64,000 nt of DNA from CAZPBN01 sp964584935 (GCA_964584935.1 CAZPBN010000007.1:1-64000), one strand, 5' to 3'; shown: positions 18,283-26,281, counted from the first letter of the stretch. A program made the numbers and translations. Notes: generated by a model from the letters alone, not told the origin.

Positions 18283-18474
18283 TTATCCTTTTATATTTTT
18301 AGATTGATGAGCGGCTGCTTCTGTTCTTGCCAAAAAATTGGAAATAATCTCATATTTGGCATCTTTTCCCAGTTGAACGAGTTCCACTCCTGCAGGAGAA
18401 ACCATAAGATTAAATCCAATAAAGGTCAACATCACAGCCGCAACAAAAATTGTCAGTTTTGTTCTTAGTTTCAT
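18283..18474 (-). CDS. Small secreted or membrane-anchored peptide
   Basis: A 63-residue ORF starting at the ATG at 18474, which is preceded by AAGGAG at ideal spacing; an in-frame ATG nine codons earlier has no such site. Residues 1-25 (MKLRTKLTIFVAAVMLTFIG...) look like a signal peptide or a single membrane anchor, with possible cleavage near SPAG. The remaining 35-40 residues are polar and end AAAHQSKNIKG. No family is recognised. It is monocistronic, with non-coding sequence on both sides. The ribosome site and signal sequence support it as real. Confidence 0.55.
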   Translation of the reverse strand: MKLRTKLTIFVAAVMLTFIGFNLMVSPAGVELVQLGKDAKYEIISNFLARTEAAAHQSKNIKG

Positions 18475-18643
18475 TTTCTTCTCCTTTATATTCACTTTCA
18501 TTTGAATCTTCCGTATTTCATATCTTCCACATATATATACGCACTATGAATAATAAAAGTTGCCCTTAAATTTTTAAATTCCCCCTAAAAAAGCTCATTT
18601 TCAGACAATATATAGAAAATTAGAAAGGATTAATTCTATTTGA

Positions 18644-18802
18644 TCTCTTGGAGAATGGTTTAAGGAATTAATAAAGACAAATAATTTTTATTTTCAAATT
18701 ATTAAAGAATTTCAAGAACAAACAGACCAATTCACTGATTCCCCGGTTGTCACAACTCTGAAAAAAATGCCGATGGTTTCAGCAAGAGTTCTCACTTTTT
18801 AA
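18644..18802 (+). other. Possible 3' remnant of a lost gene
   Basis: After an in-frame TGA, 52 codons without a stop read SLGEWFKELIKTNNFYFQ...TLKKMPMVSARVLTF and end at a TAA overlapping the convergent gene at 18799. The composition looks protein-like for such AT-rich DNA, and there is no start codon or ribosome site. It may be the tail of a decayed gene or chance. The rest of 18475-18643 shows nothing clear. Confidence 0.25.
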
Positions 18803-19617
18803 TACAGAACTTCTTGCTCTCCTTTTTCTTTAATCATTTCATCGATTTCCTTAAGGAAAAGTTTTTTCCGGGCTAAAACAGCATTGATTTCTGAAAAAGT
18901 CAGAGTATCTCCCACTGCTTTGCGTATCTTATCGAATGTCAACTGCCGGACTTTTTCAACGAATTCCCGGGGCAGTTTGCCGAAAGGCCTTTTTCTGAGA
19001 CCGTCTTTACCATAAATGAGCTGTTCAGTATAGATTCTTTTTTTGCGAAAAGAACGGGAATGATCAATGAGAATCAAACGCCAATCTTCTGTATAGCAAA
19101 TATTTTGCTGGGTTCTATCCACATTGGCAATCAGACTGTCGAATGCTCTGGCTAATGTCAGCATTTTCAATCGATATTCTTTTTTATCTTCGGGAACGGG
19201 AATATTTTTCCCCTGCCTATCCAATTCGCTCATAAGACCGGGCACCCAGAGCTGCAGAGAACCCTTCCTTAGTCGGTGAGTTCTTTCCACGGTTGGAGGA
19301 ACCATATTCAATCCCAACAGCTTATCCATTCTATAAGCCGCTATCTCATACTGCCATCCCTCTTTAAAACCTTTCTCAACTCCACTTGGATTTTTCCAGA
19401 CTCCCATGGCTTTCTCCCCATCCAAATCCATATATATCTTCCGGGGTTTTGTTATCCCTTCACCGACTTTCTCCGATTTGATTATTTTTGCTTTTTTCAA
19501 ATACTCTTCCCAAAATCCCCTCTTGGCTAATTCTTCCTGCTTGAATTGGAGTGATGAAACGCACAGGTGAACCATTGAAAAACTAAGAAGAAATACAAAA
19601 AATGACTTTAATTTCAT
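18799..19617 (-). CDS. Exported PI3/PI4-kinase-like (HipA/Fam20-like fold) protein
   Basis: A 272-residue protein with an apparent N-terminal signal sequence (MKLKSFFVFLLSFSMVHLCVSS). The body has the order of a compact PI-kinase-like domain: KAMGVWKNPSGVEKGF...YEIAAYRMDKLLGLNMVPPTVER (the E-x3-Y/R-M-D-K-L-L-G pattern of the N-lobe helix), then FDSLIANVDRTQQNICY (DR-x3-N, catalytic-loop-like, about 161-177) and LILIDHSRSF (metal-binding Asp, about 183-192). These match bacterial proteins loosely grouped as PI3/4-kinase-like or HipA-like. An exported location is unusual for a kinase that needs ATP, so activity is uncertain. Upstream, on the same strand, lies a decayed ECF sigma factor. Confidence 0.7.
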   Translation of the reverse strand: MKLKSFFVFLLSFSMVHLCVSSLQFKQEELAKRGFWEEYLKKAKIIKSEKVGEGITKPRKIYMDLDGEKAMGVWKNPSGVEKGFKEGWQYEIAAYRMDKLLGLNMVPPTVERTHRLRKGSLQLWVPGLMSELDRQGKNIPVPEDKKEYRLKMLTLARAFDSLIANVDRTQQNICYTEDWRLILIDHSRSFRKKRIYTEQLIYGKDGLRKRPFGKLPREFVEKVRQLTFDKIRKAVGDTLTFSEINAVLARKKLFLKEIDEMIKEKGEQEVLY

Positions 19618-19679
19618 CTTCTTTTCTCCTTTTTACTTTGTCAATTTAGTTATTAGTGTAGTATTTTATTCATTTTAGT

Positions 19680-20055
19680 TCAATAGATAATAATAATGGA
19701 AAAACCATCTTTATCCCTAAGAAGAAAAATTGCCTTTTCTTTGGGACTTAATGTATTCATGTATAAATTTATTTTTTCTTTAATCTCTTTATTCTTCAAT
19801 TGACCTTCTGGTCTATCTTGAATTTTTGGATCGATACGTTTTTGATCTTCAATTATCTTTTGTTCTTTCTTTTTCATGAAGTCTAAGGCACAATTGACTG
19901 TGATCTTGTATATCCAGTTTTTAAAACTCCTATCCTTTTTATATCGATCTCAAGATACCTAAAAATCTTTATTAAAGTTTCCTGACAGATCTCTTGGGCA
20001 TCTTCCACCAACTCATCTTCTCTTTTCATCCATAATACTATACTTCTTTTTCCGT
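19680..20055 (-). pseudogene. Decayed ECF-type RNA polymerase sigma factor
   Basis: Translating leftward gives region 2 in one frame (VLWMKREDELVEDAQEICQE, then TLIKIFRYLE) and, after a frame change near 19940-19950, the rest of region 2 in another frame (YKKDRSFKNWIYKITVNCAL, then DFMKKKEQ). Region 4 begins (LSPKEKAIFLLRDKDGFS) but stops at a TGA after IIIIY, before the helix-turn-helix. No start codon is in place: a TAA lies just upstream of the region 2 frame. The order EDICQETxxKIF...FKxWIYKITVN...LSPKEKAIFLLRD is diagnostic for ECF sigma factors, so this is a pseudogene with a frameshift and a lost C-terminus, not an active regulator. The 65-residue ORF at 19680-19877 is its tail. Confidence 0.85.
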
Positions 20056-20174
20056 CAATATGTTAAGGACAAATATATGCAAATCACTTCATAGATTTTT
20101 GTTGATAAAAATGTTAGTATTTTTTACAGTTTATGATTTTTAAAATGAGTGGATGTATGGAAAAAGGAGTTATA

Positions 20175-20705
20175 ATGAAAAACAATCCTCTTTGTTTTCT
20201 TATTTGTTTCTTAATAATATTTGTGTTCTTTTCAGTTCCAGCTCTTATGGCAGACAGGAACAATTCAAATTCAATCAAAACTTCCCGATCCTATTTGAAA
20301 TCAGAAATAAATAGAAAAAATATCGCATTTGAAAATGACGAAGAACTTCATTTCAACTCTATTCCGAATGACTTTGCAAGGTGGAAACACGAAATGGACA
20401 GAGCAAAAGGAAAAATTCGCACAGGTGTCATACTAGAAATAATAGGAGTTGCTGTGCTCGCCCCCTCTCTGGCAAACACCCTTTTTCTCGCCCCAGGCAG
20501 CCGTATTTCAGACACAGGAAAGACACTGGCTTTAGCCGGAACAGCTATAGGCGGAGGACTTATCATTGCCGGTTCCATAAGCGTTTTCAAAGGCACTCGA
20601 TCGAAAAGAAGATTAGAACAGGAAGGGCGGGCAAAAGGATACCTAAGAGCCGGTATACTCCCATCCAAGAATGCATTTGGTATTCAAGCAGGCTTTTCAT
20701 TTTAA
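20175..20705 (+). CDS. Exported/membrane protein of unknown function
   Basis: A 176-residue protein from the ATG at 20175, chosen because AAAGGAG is 5 bases before it and it begins a signal peptide (MKNNPLCFLICFLIIFVFFS...ALMA); the frame is open 14 codons further upstream. After a polar stretch, two hydrophobic segments follow (TGVILEIIGVAVLAPSLANT, about 93-112, and LALAGTAIGGGLIIAGSI, about 129-146), then a basic region and a C-terminus KNAFGIQAGFSF. Proteins of this layout are common as small exported proteins beside barrel genes; no named family is recognised. A possible promoter TTGATA-17-TACAGT lies at 20102-20130. Confidence 0.7.
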   Translation: MKNNPLCFLICFLIIFVFFSVPALMADRNNSNSIKTSRSYLKSEINRKNIAFENDEELHFNSIPNDFARWKHEMDRAKGKIRTGVILEIIGVAVLAPSLANTLFLAPGSRISDTGKTLALAGTAIGGGLIIAGSISVFKGTRSKRRLEQEGRAKGYLRAGILPSKNAFGIQAGFSF

Positions 20706-20717
20706 ACGATAAAGGAA

Positions 20718-22013
20718 TTGAATCATCATAATAATAAAATAAAGATTGACTATCACTCTCCCCTACAAAAAAGACAAAAATCCAATAAATTTATCTTAAT
20801 CATTTTTCTTATCTTCCTCTTTCTAGTCTTTATCGGCTTGTCTTTCATAGAAAAAAACAAAGTGACCAAAAAACAGGAAAAAGAAGCCGACCTCTCTGTT
20901 TTGAAACCTGAGTTGAAATCAAAAACTTATAAAGAAACCATAAAAAAAGGCATGACTTTGAGCGATATTTTAAAAAAGAACGGATTCTCCGCTGCTGAAA
21001 TCTATCGAATTAAAGAAAAAGCAAAACTATTCTATAACCTTGCACGTATCAAAGCCGGAAATGAAATAAGAATCAATCTCTCTCAGGGAGGAGAATTGAA
21101 TTCTATCGAATATGACATAGATAAAACTGATTATTTGCATATTCAAAAAACAGACGGGAAATTCAAGTGTGAAATAAAAAAAATTCCTTATACGACAAAA
21201 ATAAAATCAATCTCCAGCACAATTAAAGACAATCTCATCACCTCTGTAGCAAAAAAAAATGAACAAGATTATCTGGCTTTGTCTCTTGCCGATATTTTCG
21301 CTTGGGATATAGACTTTTACTCTGATTTGAGATATGGAGACTCATTTATTATCATTTTCGAAAAAAAATATCTCAATGGAGTGTTTACAGGATACGGACG
21401 AATACTTGCTTCAGAATTCACCAACCAGGGTAAAACTTTTCAGGCTTTTTACTACAAATATCCGGATACGGGAGAATGGGATTACTTTGATCCAAAAGGT
21501 CAATCACTCAGAAAAGAATTTCTGAAGTCTCCCATTAAATTTGCCCGCATCACTTCTCGTTTCAGCTTAAGCCGGTTTCATCCCCTACGAAAAGTTTACC
21601 GGCCCCACTATGGCGTGGACTACGGTGCTCCTATTGGAACTCCTGTTCAGGCAACAGCAGATGGAATTGTCACTGATGTCGGATGGAATGGGGCAGCGGG
21701 AAGAATGATAAAGATCAAGCATTCAAATCACTACGAAACTATGTATCTTCATCTCAGAAGTTATTCCAAGGGAATAAGAAAAGGAAAAAAAGTTAAAGGA
21801 GGTCAGGTCATTGGCACGGTCGGGTCCTCCGGAGAATCTACCGGACCCCACCTTGACTACAGAATCAAATATCGAGGCAAATATATCAATCCGCTTGCCT
21901 GGAGGTTTAAACCGGTCACCCCCATAAGAAAAGGTTTTTTAGAAGATTTCCAAAAAAAGTCAAGCAAATATGCTTTCTGTTTTTTCCTTCTTTATATTAT
22001 GAATAAAAGGTGA
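20718..22013 (+). CDS. Membrane-anchored M23 (LytM) peptidoglycan endopeptidase
   Basis: A 431-residue peptidase likely to cut peptidoglycan cross-bridges in the periplasm. One membrane anchor lies at about 25-44. Residues about 68-125 resemble the OapA/LysM-like N-terminal domain seen in Csd3/MepM-type enzymes (ETIKKGMTLSDILKKNGF). The M23 domain at about 280-400 has all zinc ligands and catalytic histidines: HYGVD (H297, D301), HLH (H343/H345 region) and HLDYR (H378). The start is uncertain: no ATG is available, and the TTG at 20718 lies only one base after AAAGGA. It follows the gene ending at 20705 by 12 bp and probably shares its transcript. Confidence 0.9.
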   Translation: MNHHNNKIKIDYHSPLQKRQKSNKFILIIFLIFLFLVFIGLSFIEKNKVTKKQEKEADLSVLKPELKSKTYKETIKKGMTLSDILKKNGFSAAEIYRIKEKAKLFYNLARIKAGNEIRINLSQGGELNSIEYDIDKTDYLHIQKTDGKFKCEIKKIPYTTKIKSISSTIKDNLITSVAKKNEQDYLALSLADIFAWDIDFYSDLRYGDSFIIIFEKKYLNGVFTGYGRILASEFTNQGKTFQAFYYKYPDTGEWDYFDPKGQSLRKEFLKSPIKFARITSRFSLSRFHPLRKVYRPHYGVDYGAPIGTPVQATADGIVTDVGWNGAAGRMIKIKHSNHYETMYLHLRSYSKGIRKGKKVKGGQVIGTVGSSGESTGPHLDYRIKYRGKYINPLAWRFKPVTPIRKGFLEDFQKKSSKYAFCFFLLYIMNKR

Positions 22014-22021
22014 TACAGAAA

Positions 22022-22264
22022 TCAATCCTTTTTTATTTTATTATTTTTGAGCAGTTTTTCAGCGATCTTCACATCCTTTTCTGGTACGAATATTTTTATT
22101 CTTCCCAAACCATTCGCACTAAATGGATGAATGGACTGAACAACATCGCCTCTCAATATGCATGAAATTCCAAAACTCTCTAAAAAGCTCTTAATCACCT
22201 CAGCTTCAGCAGGACCTTGAACTGTATATATTTTTTTTAAATTCAGATCATCGGATTTATTCAT
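22022..22264 (-). CDS. DUF2007-like small protein
   Basis: An 80-residue protein beginning at the ATG at 22264, which overlaps the last 8 bases of the Nudix gene, so the two are translationally coupled. The open frame extends upstream through the Nudix gene to 22483, but that part is a shadow of Nudix. The body KIYTVQGPAEAEVIKSFLES-FGISCILRGD and the end IKIFVPEKDVKIAEKLLKN follow the DUF2007 (putative signal-transducing) pattern of a small alpha/beta domain. It converges on the M23 peptidase gene (8 bp apart). Function is unknown. Confidence 0.8.
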   Translation of the reverse strand: MNKSDDLNLKKIYTVQGPAEAEVIKSFLESFGISCILRGDVVQSIHPFSANGLGRIKIFVPEKDVKIAEKLLKNNKIKKD

Positions 22265-22676
22265 GTTTTTTCCAGCTAAAATAATCTTCCAGAATTTGAC
22301 TGTGGTCAAAAGCAAGAGAAAAATTAATCTCTTTTCTTTTAAAAACCCCGATGCCCACCGCATCATCTCTGGCAACAGGCTTTCCAAATGCCTTGGCAAT
22401 AAATACAGTTGAAATGGTATGCTGCCGAGGGTCACGTTCAGGAGAAGAATAGGTGTGAAATTGGCTCTCCAGCTGAATGTCAAGCGAGGTTTCCTCCTTG
22501 GCTTCCCTCACAGCAGCAGCCTCAAGAGATTCTCCATAGTCCACAAATCCACCCGGAAGAGCCCACCCAACCGGCGGATTTTTTCTTTTTATCAAAACAA
22601 TCCCCTGTTCCTCATTTTCTTTCGCAATTTCTATGATAATATCAACCGTAGGAACTGGATTCTTATAGTGAGTCAT
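22257..22676 (-). CDS. Nudix hydrolase
   Basis: A 139-residue Nudix enzyme that hydrolyses nucleoside diphosphate derivatives. The Nudix box spans about residues 42-64: GGFVDYGESLEAAAVREAKEETSL, which fits GX5EX7REUXEEXGU except that Ser replaces the final Gly. RKNPPVGWALPGG before it and the later VFIAKAFGKPVARDDA are typical of the ADP-ribose/NADH-type short forms, but the substrate cannot be set by sequence. Length is complete. The DUF2007-like gene overlaps its stop. Confidence 0.92.
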   Translation of the reverse strand: MTHYKNPVPTVDIIIEIAKENEEQGIVLIKRKNPPVGWALPGGFVDYGESLEAAAVREAKEETSLDIQLESQFHTYSSPERDPRQHTISTVFIAKAFGKPVARDDAVGIGVFKRKEINFSLAFDHSQILEDYFSWKKHE

Positions 22677-22717
22677 ATAAAAATTTTAAAATGATCTATG
22701 GAAGCTCTTAAACTATT

Positions 22718-23818
22718 TCAATCCTCAAGTTTGAACTTTTTTTCAAGCTTGTCTAATTTATCGACAATGCCTCCATATTCAAGTTCGCTATAAGGAAGCA
22801 TAGCCGCTCCTGAAAAACCCTGTCTTCTTATATCAGCAGCTTTCTTTGATATTTCTCTCCTCACATAATCCCAAAAAGGATGGTCAAAAACATCAGCCGG
22901 TTCAGTGAATTTCCCTTCTTTAACACAAAATGCCGCACCCGTGACAACGGGGGGACCATCGAAATAAGAAATAGTGGTATTCAATTGACAGGGCATCAAT
23001 GGACCATTATGGCTGCCTCTCATAAACCCAGCAACATAATGCCCGATTTGATAGGGAGCTAAAACTTCTCCTGTTGCTGGAAATTCACCCTGAAGCCGGA
23101 CTAAAGCAACCGGATCATCTTTACCCGTATACTTACCAGCAATATTATGCAATCGGGTTGTGGATAAGGCAACTGCCTGATTACCTGTTTTCCGTGAATA
23201 TATGCCTTTGATCACATACCTTTCGTTATCTCTCAGCAAGGCTGCGATATCATACAGATCTTCAGGGGAATTCAATTCAATAACTTTGTCTTTTTCTGTG
23301 TATTCCACATCGATGATACGGAATTTGAATCCAGCTTCCATTTTAGGGCTCAATATAAGCCCGGCACAATACATCGGATCACAAAATCCAAGATACATGG
23401 GTAAATTATAAGCTCCTGGATCTGTCTTATCAGCTGCAAAAAATACAAACGGTTCATTTGGCCGTTCTTCAAATTCCATCTCAGCCACTGCAGGACCCAT
23501 GCCTTTTATATTTCCGCTAAATGCATCCTTCAACAAATCCTGTCCTGCCCCGTAGAGTCCCTGTTTTTTTGCTACTTCTGTTCCTGAAAGAAACGCATCC
23601 CAAGCCAATTTATGGACTTTTTCGTCCGAGACCCCTCTCTCATGAGTGCATAAAATGGCAATATCATCACCTGTATGGCTGATATAGTAATCCAATATAA
23701 AATCTTTGCCATTTTCTTTAACATATTGATCAACTTCGCTTAATAATGCTTTACTAGGCAAAATATGACCACCGATACTTCCGATATCGGCTTTTAAAAC
23801 ACTGAGAGTCACTTTCAT
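22718..23818 (-). CDS. fbp: Bifunctional fructose-1,6-bisphosphate aldolase/phosphatase
   Basis: A 366-residue FBPase of class V, the archaeal and deep-branching-bacterial enzyme that makes fructose 6-phosphate from triose phosphates in one protein and drives gluconeogenesis. The sequence is recognised along its length: MKVTLSVLKADIGSIGGH at the start, ISHTGDDIAILCTHERG, a long loop with FFAADKTDPGAYNLPMYLGF, IKGIYSRKTGNQAVALSTTRLH (the Tyr/Lys region that forms the Schiff base), and GFMRGSHNGPLMP near residue 275. The length fits the family. ATAGGAGGC precedes the ATG. It is a single gene with its own promoter. Ordinary class I/II FBPase or aldolase genes are not in this window. Confidence 0.96.
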   Translation of the reverse strand: MKVTLSVLKADIGSIGGHILPSKALLSEVDQYVKENGKDFILDYYISHTGDDIAILCTHERGVSDEKVHKLAWDAFLSGTEVAKKQGLYGAGQDLLKDAFSGNIKGMGPAVAEMEFEERPNEPFVFFAADKTDPGAYNLPMYLGFCDPMYCAGLILSPKMEAGFKFRIIDVEYTEKDKVIELNSPEDLYDIAALLRDNERYVIKGIYSRKTGNQAVALSTTRLHNIAGKYTGKDDPVALVRLQGEFPATGEVLAPYQIGHYVAGFMRGSHNGPLMPCQLNTTISYFDGPPVVTGAAFCVKEGKFTEPADVFDHPFWDYVRREISKKAADIRRQGFSGAAMLPYSELEYGGIVDKLDKLEKKFKLED

Positions 23819-23855
23819 TATTGCCTCCTATTTTATCAAAAGATATTATATCTTG

Positions 23856-23885
23856 ATTCTAATTTTTTTTTTCTATAAAAGTCAA
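23856..23885 (-). promoter_or_regulatory. Candidate sigma-70 promoter for fbp
   Basis: Leftward TTGACT (23880-23885), an 18-base spacer containing an A tract, and TAGAAT (23856-23861), about 35 bp before the fbp ATG. Confidence 0.5.
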
Positions 23886-23975
23886 TATTAATTGTACATT
23901 TTGTGTATGATGGGGAGGAAAAGAAATGGAATAAGTTGATTTATTTATGAATCTGAAATCTTCATAGGGAAGGAA

Positions 23976-24392
23976 TCACTTTGTTTTTTTATATATGTGT
24001 CCAATCAGAGAATATATAGTCTGCGGATTGGCATCCACAAACTCGAGCCCTATTTCATACATCAATCCATTCTTGCTTGAAGTCCATTTCACTTTTGCTC
24101 TTTCCACAATGGATTTATTCATGCTTCCTAATTTGAAATCCAGTTTAACAAGAGTATTGGAGGGAATCGATCGATCAGAATAAACTCTCATTCCGCTTAA
24201 GGATATGTCCTGAGTGATAGGAAATATGACATTTTTTTCATCAAAATAGTTTTCTTCAGAAAGCACTGATAATTTAACCTCAAAATTATCTTTCAATCTC
24301 TTTCTTTTTCTCTTTTCAGAATTATTATCATTCCTATCCGGCTTCATACCAAAAACTCCGTTCTCCATACTTGATTCATCCACAACTGTCAT
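23976..24392 (-). CDS. PilZ domain protein
   Basis: A 138-residue cytoplasmic protein with a PilZ domain, the cyclic-di-GMP-binding fold. Both signature pieces are recognisable: an Arg/Lys-rich RKRKRLKDNFEVKL (RxxxR, about 29-42) and TQDISLSGMRVYSDRSI (D/NxSxxG, about 61-77). The rest follows the beta-barrel pattern (ALVKLDFKLG..., VKWTSSKNGLMYEIGLEFVD). A Ser-rich N-terminal tail of about 25 residues precedes the domain. GGAG is three bases before the ATG. It is monocistronic and leftward; the mraZ operon is divergent. No diguanylate cyclase gene is in the window. Confidence 0.9.
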   Translation of the reverse strand: MTVVDESSMENGVFGMKPDRNDNNSEKRKRKRLKDNFEVKLSVLSEENYFDEKNVIFPITQDISLSGMRVYSDRSIPSNTLVKLDFKLGSMNKSIVERAKVKWTSSKNGLMYEIGLEFVDANPQTIYSLIGHIYKKTK

Positions 24393-24863
24393 ACTCTCCT
24401 TTAATTATTGATGCTCACAACTCTTATAAAGACTCATATTTAAAGTGACCTTTGAATTTTCGAAAAAAATAACGCTTTTTTGAATATTGATTTTACAATC
24501 CAAACTAATTTGTGTCAAACTTTTTCCTTTAATTCAACTTCTCTTCTCAGGTTCTGTTGAATGAATAATTCAGCAATATTTATGCCAATGTTTATTTTTA
24601 TCTGTTTGTTTTCAAGCATAACCCGTTAAAAAATTCAAACTGATTCAAACTAATGCATTTTGCGGTTATATTTTTTTTATTTTTGTAGTGGTATTTATAC
24701 AAATATGTCATTGATATTTAACGATTTTATTGTTTCTGAATGACCCCTAAAAAGCTTATGGCTATCATTCTCCGAAATTCTAGAATAAAACAATATTTAT
24801 TTAATATTTGGTAAATTTTCCAAAAAGTGACTCTCATTCGGTTTAATTAATTTATTTTTTTTC
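24393..24863. other. Divergent non-coding region upstream of the dcw promoter
   Basis: No coding signal on either strand. Two copies of TCAAACTAAT-like sequence (near 24496 and 24648) and a weak palindrome TGAAT...ATTCA (about 24555-24573) are the only repeats noticed. It probably holds the PilZ promoter, which I cannot pinpoint. Confidence 0.6.
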
Positions 24864-24892
24864 TTGACATTAGGCGTTTTCTCTAATATATT
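24864..24892 (+). promoter_or_regulatory. Strong sigma-70 promoter of the dcw operon
   Basis: Consensus TTGACA at 24864-24869, an exact 17-base spacer, and TATATT at 24887-24892. Transcription should start near 24899, leaving a leader of only about 20 bases before the mraZ ATG and placing the MraZ repeats in and just after the start site. Confidence 0.8.
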
Positions 24893-24901
24893 CTGAGAAA
24901 A

Positions 24902-24926
24902 CGGGATAAAACGGGATAAAATGGGA
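24902..24926 (+). promoter_or_regulatory. MraZ box: three GGGA repeats at 10-bp spacing
   Basis: CGGGA (24902-24906), CGGGA (24912-24916) and TGGGA (24922-24926), separated by 5-base TAAAA spacers. This is the TGGGN-N5 arrangement to which MraZ is known to bind in other bacteria, placing the operator over the leader; the third repeat contains the last two bases of the mraZ ATG (ATGGGA). Autorepression of the dcw operon by its first gene product is the natural reading. Confidence 0.8.
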
Positions 24927-25385
24927 AAAGAATTACTAGGAAGCAGCACCGTTAAGTTTGATAAAAGCGGGCGTATAAAAATTCCAGAAAAATTTCGCAC
25001 GGCTATCGAAGGTCAATACGGAAAAGAATTATTTATAACTTCTTTAACAGATGAAGCTGTCCAAATATATCCTCTTCCTGTTTGGATAGAATTGACAGGA
25101 AAAGCTAATGAGGGAGCATTTCATCTGAATCCAGCGGTAAGAAAGCTTTTACTCCGGGTAAACAGAAAAGGAATGAAGTATTCTATTGATTCAAAAGGAC
25201 GTATTCTCATCAGTCAGGCATTGAGAGAAAACGCAAAACTGGAAGATGAAATAGAGATCATAGGGCTAACTAACCATCTCGAACTATGGAATAAGGATAT
25301 TCTTGACGGAACATTGGATGAAAAACCTCTGACCAATGAAGATTTCGAACTGATATCAAGAATTATCCCTAAAGGACAACTCTAA
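24921..25385 (+). CDS. mraZ: Transcriptional regulator MraZ
   Basis: A 154-residue AbrB-fold (two SpoVT/AbrB-like half-domains) DNA-binding protein, normal length. The duplicated family signature is visible: VKFDKSGRIKIPEKFR (about 11-26) and YSIDSKGRILISQALRENA (about 90-108). It is the first gene of the dcw cluster, as usual, and overlaps rsmH by one base. The ATG has no conventional Shine-Dalgarno; only the GGGA of the MraZ repeats precedes it, so repressor binding, and translation, share the same bases. Its own operator sits on the start codon. Confidence 0.95.
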   Translation: MGKELLGSSTVKFDKSGRIKIPEKFRTAIEGQYGKELFITSLTDEAVQIYPLPVWIELTGKANEGAFHLNPAVRKLLLRVNRKGMKYSIDSKGRILISQALRENAKLEDEIEIIGLTNHLELWNKDILDGTLDEKPLTNEDFELISRIIPKGQL

Positions 25386-26281
25386 TGAACACTCCTTTTC
25401 ACGCTCCGGTTCTCTTAAGTGAATTAATGGAATATCTGGATGTATCCAGAGAGGGTATTTATGTTGACTGCACACTCGGTCTTGGAGGACATGCTGTTGA
25501 AATTTTAAAAAGAAATCCCCATGCTAAACTTGTAGGAATTGATATTGATGAACAATCCCTGAATATAGCCAGAAAAAAACTTGAACCCTATGCTTCCAGA
25601 GTCATCATCTACCACTCAGATTTTAGATATCTTACTGATATTGATATAGACTTTTCAGAAATAAAGGCAATTTACATGGATCTTGGGATGTCTTCATTTC
25701 AACTCAATTCTCCGGAGAGAGGATTCAGTTTCAATACTGAAGGCCCTCTTGATATGAGGATGGATCTGAGAAACAATTTAACTGCTTCAAAAATAATCAA
25801 TGAATATTCCGAAAAAAGACTGAATGAAATGTTTTTCAAATTCGGTGAGCTCAAACAGGCAAAAAGACTAGCCTATGAGATCGTCTCTAATAGAAAAGGA
25901 GAAAAATTCAAAACCACATCTCAACTGAAACGTTTATGCGAAGAAGTGTGCCGGTGGAGACCCCAAAAGGGTAAAATTCATCCGGCTGCAAAAGTATTTC
26001 AGGCTCTACGGATTGAAGTCAATGAGGAATTAAATAATCTGTCAGATTTCATAGAAGAAATATCTGAAAAAATAAAAAAAAATGCCCGAATTGCTGCCAT
26101 ATCCTTTCATTCTTTAGAAGATAGAATTATAAAACACACATTTAAAAAACTGGCGCATTCGAAAAGCACCAATTCTGTTTTAAAGATTTTAACCAAAAAA
26201 CCAGTCATCCCCTCGGAAAAAGAAATATCTCTCAATCCCCGATCCAGATCTGCAAAATTAAGGGCTGCTGAAAAAATTTAA
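25385..26281 (+). CDS. rsmH: 16S rRNA (cytosine-1402-N4)-methyltransferase RsmH
   Basis: A 298-residue SAM-dependent methyltransferase that modifies C1402 in the decoding site of 16S rRNA. The SAM motif DCTLGLGGHAVEIL (about 29-42) and AIYMDLGMSSFQLNSPERGFSFNTEGPLDMRMD (catalytic region, positions about 97-129) are intact, as is KVFQALRIEVNEEL near 205-218 and the C-terminal AISFHSLEDRIIK. Length is normal. It starts on the last base of mraZ and ends immediately before ftsL. Confidence 0.97.
   Translation: MNTPFHAPVLLSELMEYLDVSREGIYVDCTLGLGGHAVEILKRNPHAKLVGIDIDEQSLNIARKKLEPYASRVIIYHSDFRYLTDIDIDFSEIKAIYMDLGMSSFQLNSPERGFSFNTEGPLDMRMDLRNNLTASKIINEYSEKRLNEMFFKFGELKQAKRLAYEIVSNRKGEKFKTTSQLKRLCEEVCRWRPQKGKIHPAAKVFQALRIEVNEELNNLSDFIEEISEKIKKNARIAAISFHSLEDRIIKHTFKKLAHSKSTNSVLKILTKKPVIPSEKEISLNPRSRSAKLRAAEKI

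Noticed and set aside
22265..22483. N-terminal extension of the DUF2007-like gene
   Set aside because: These 73 codons overlap the Nudix gene in another frame. The ATG at 22264 gives the compact domain and an 8-base overlap typical of coupled genes.
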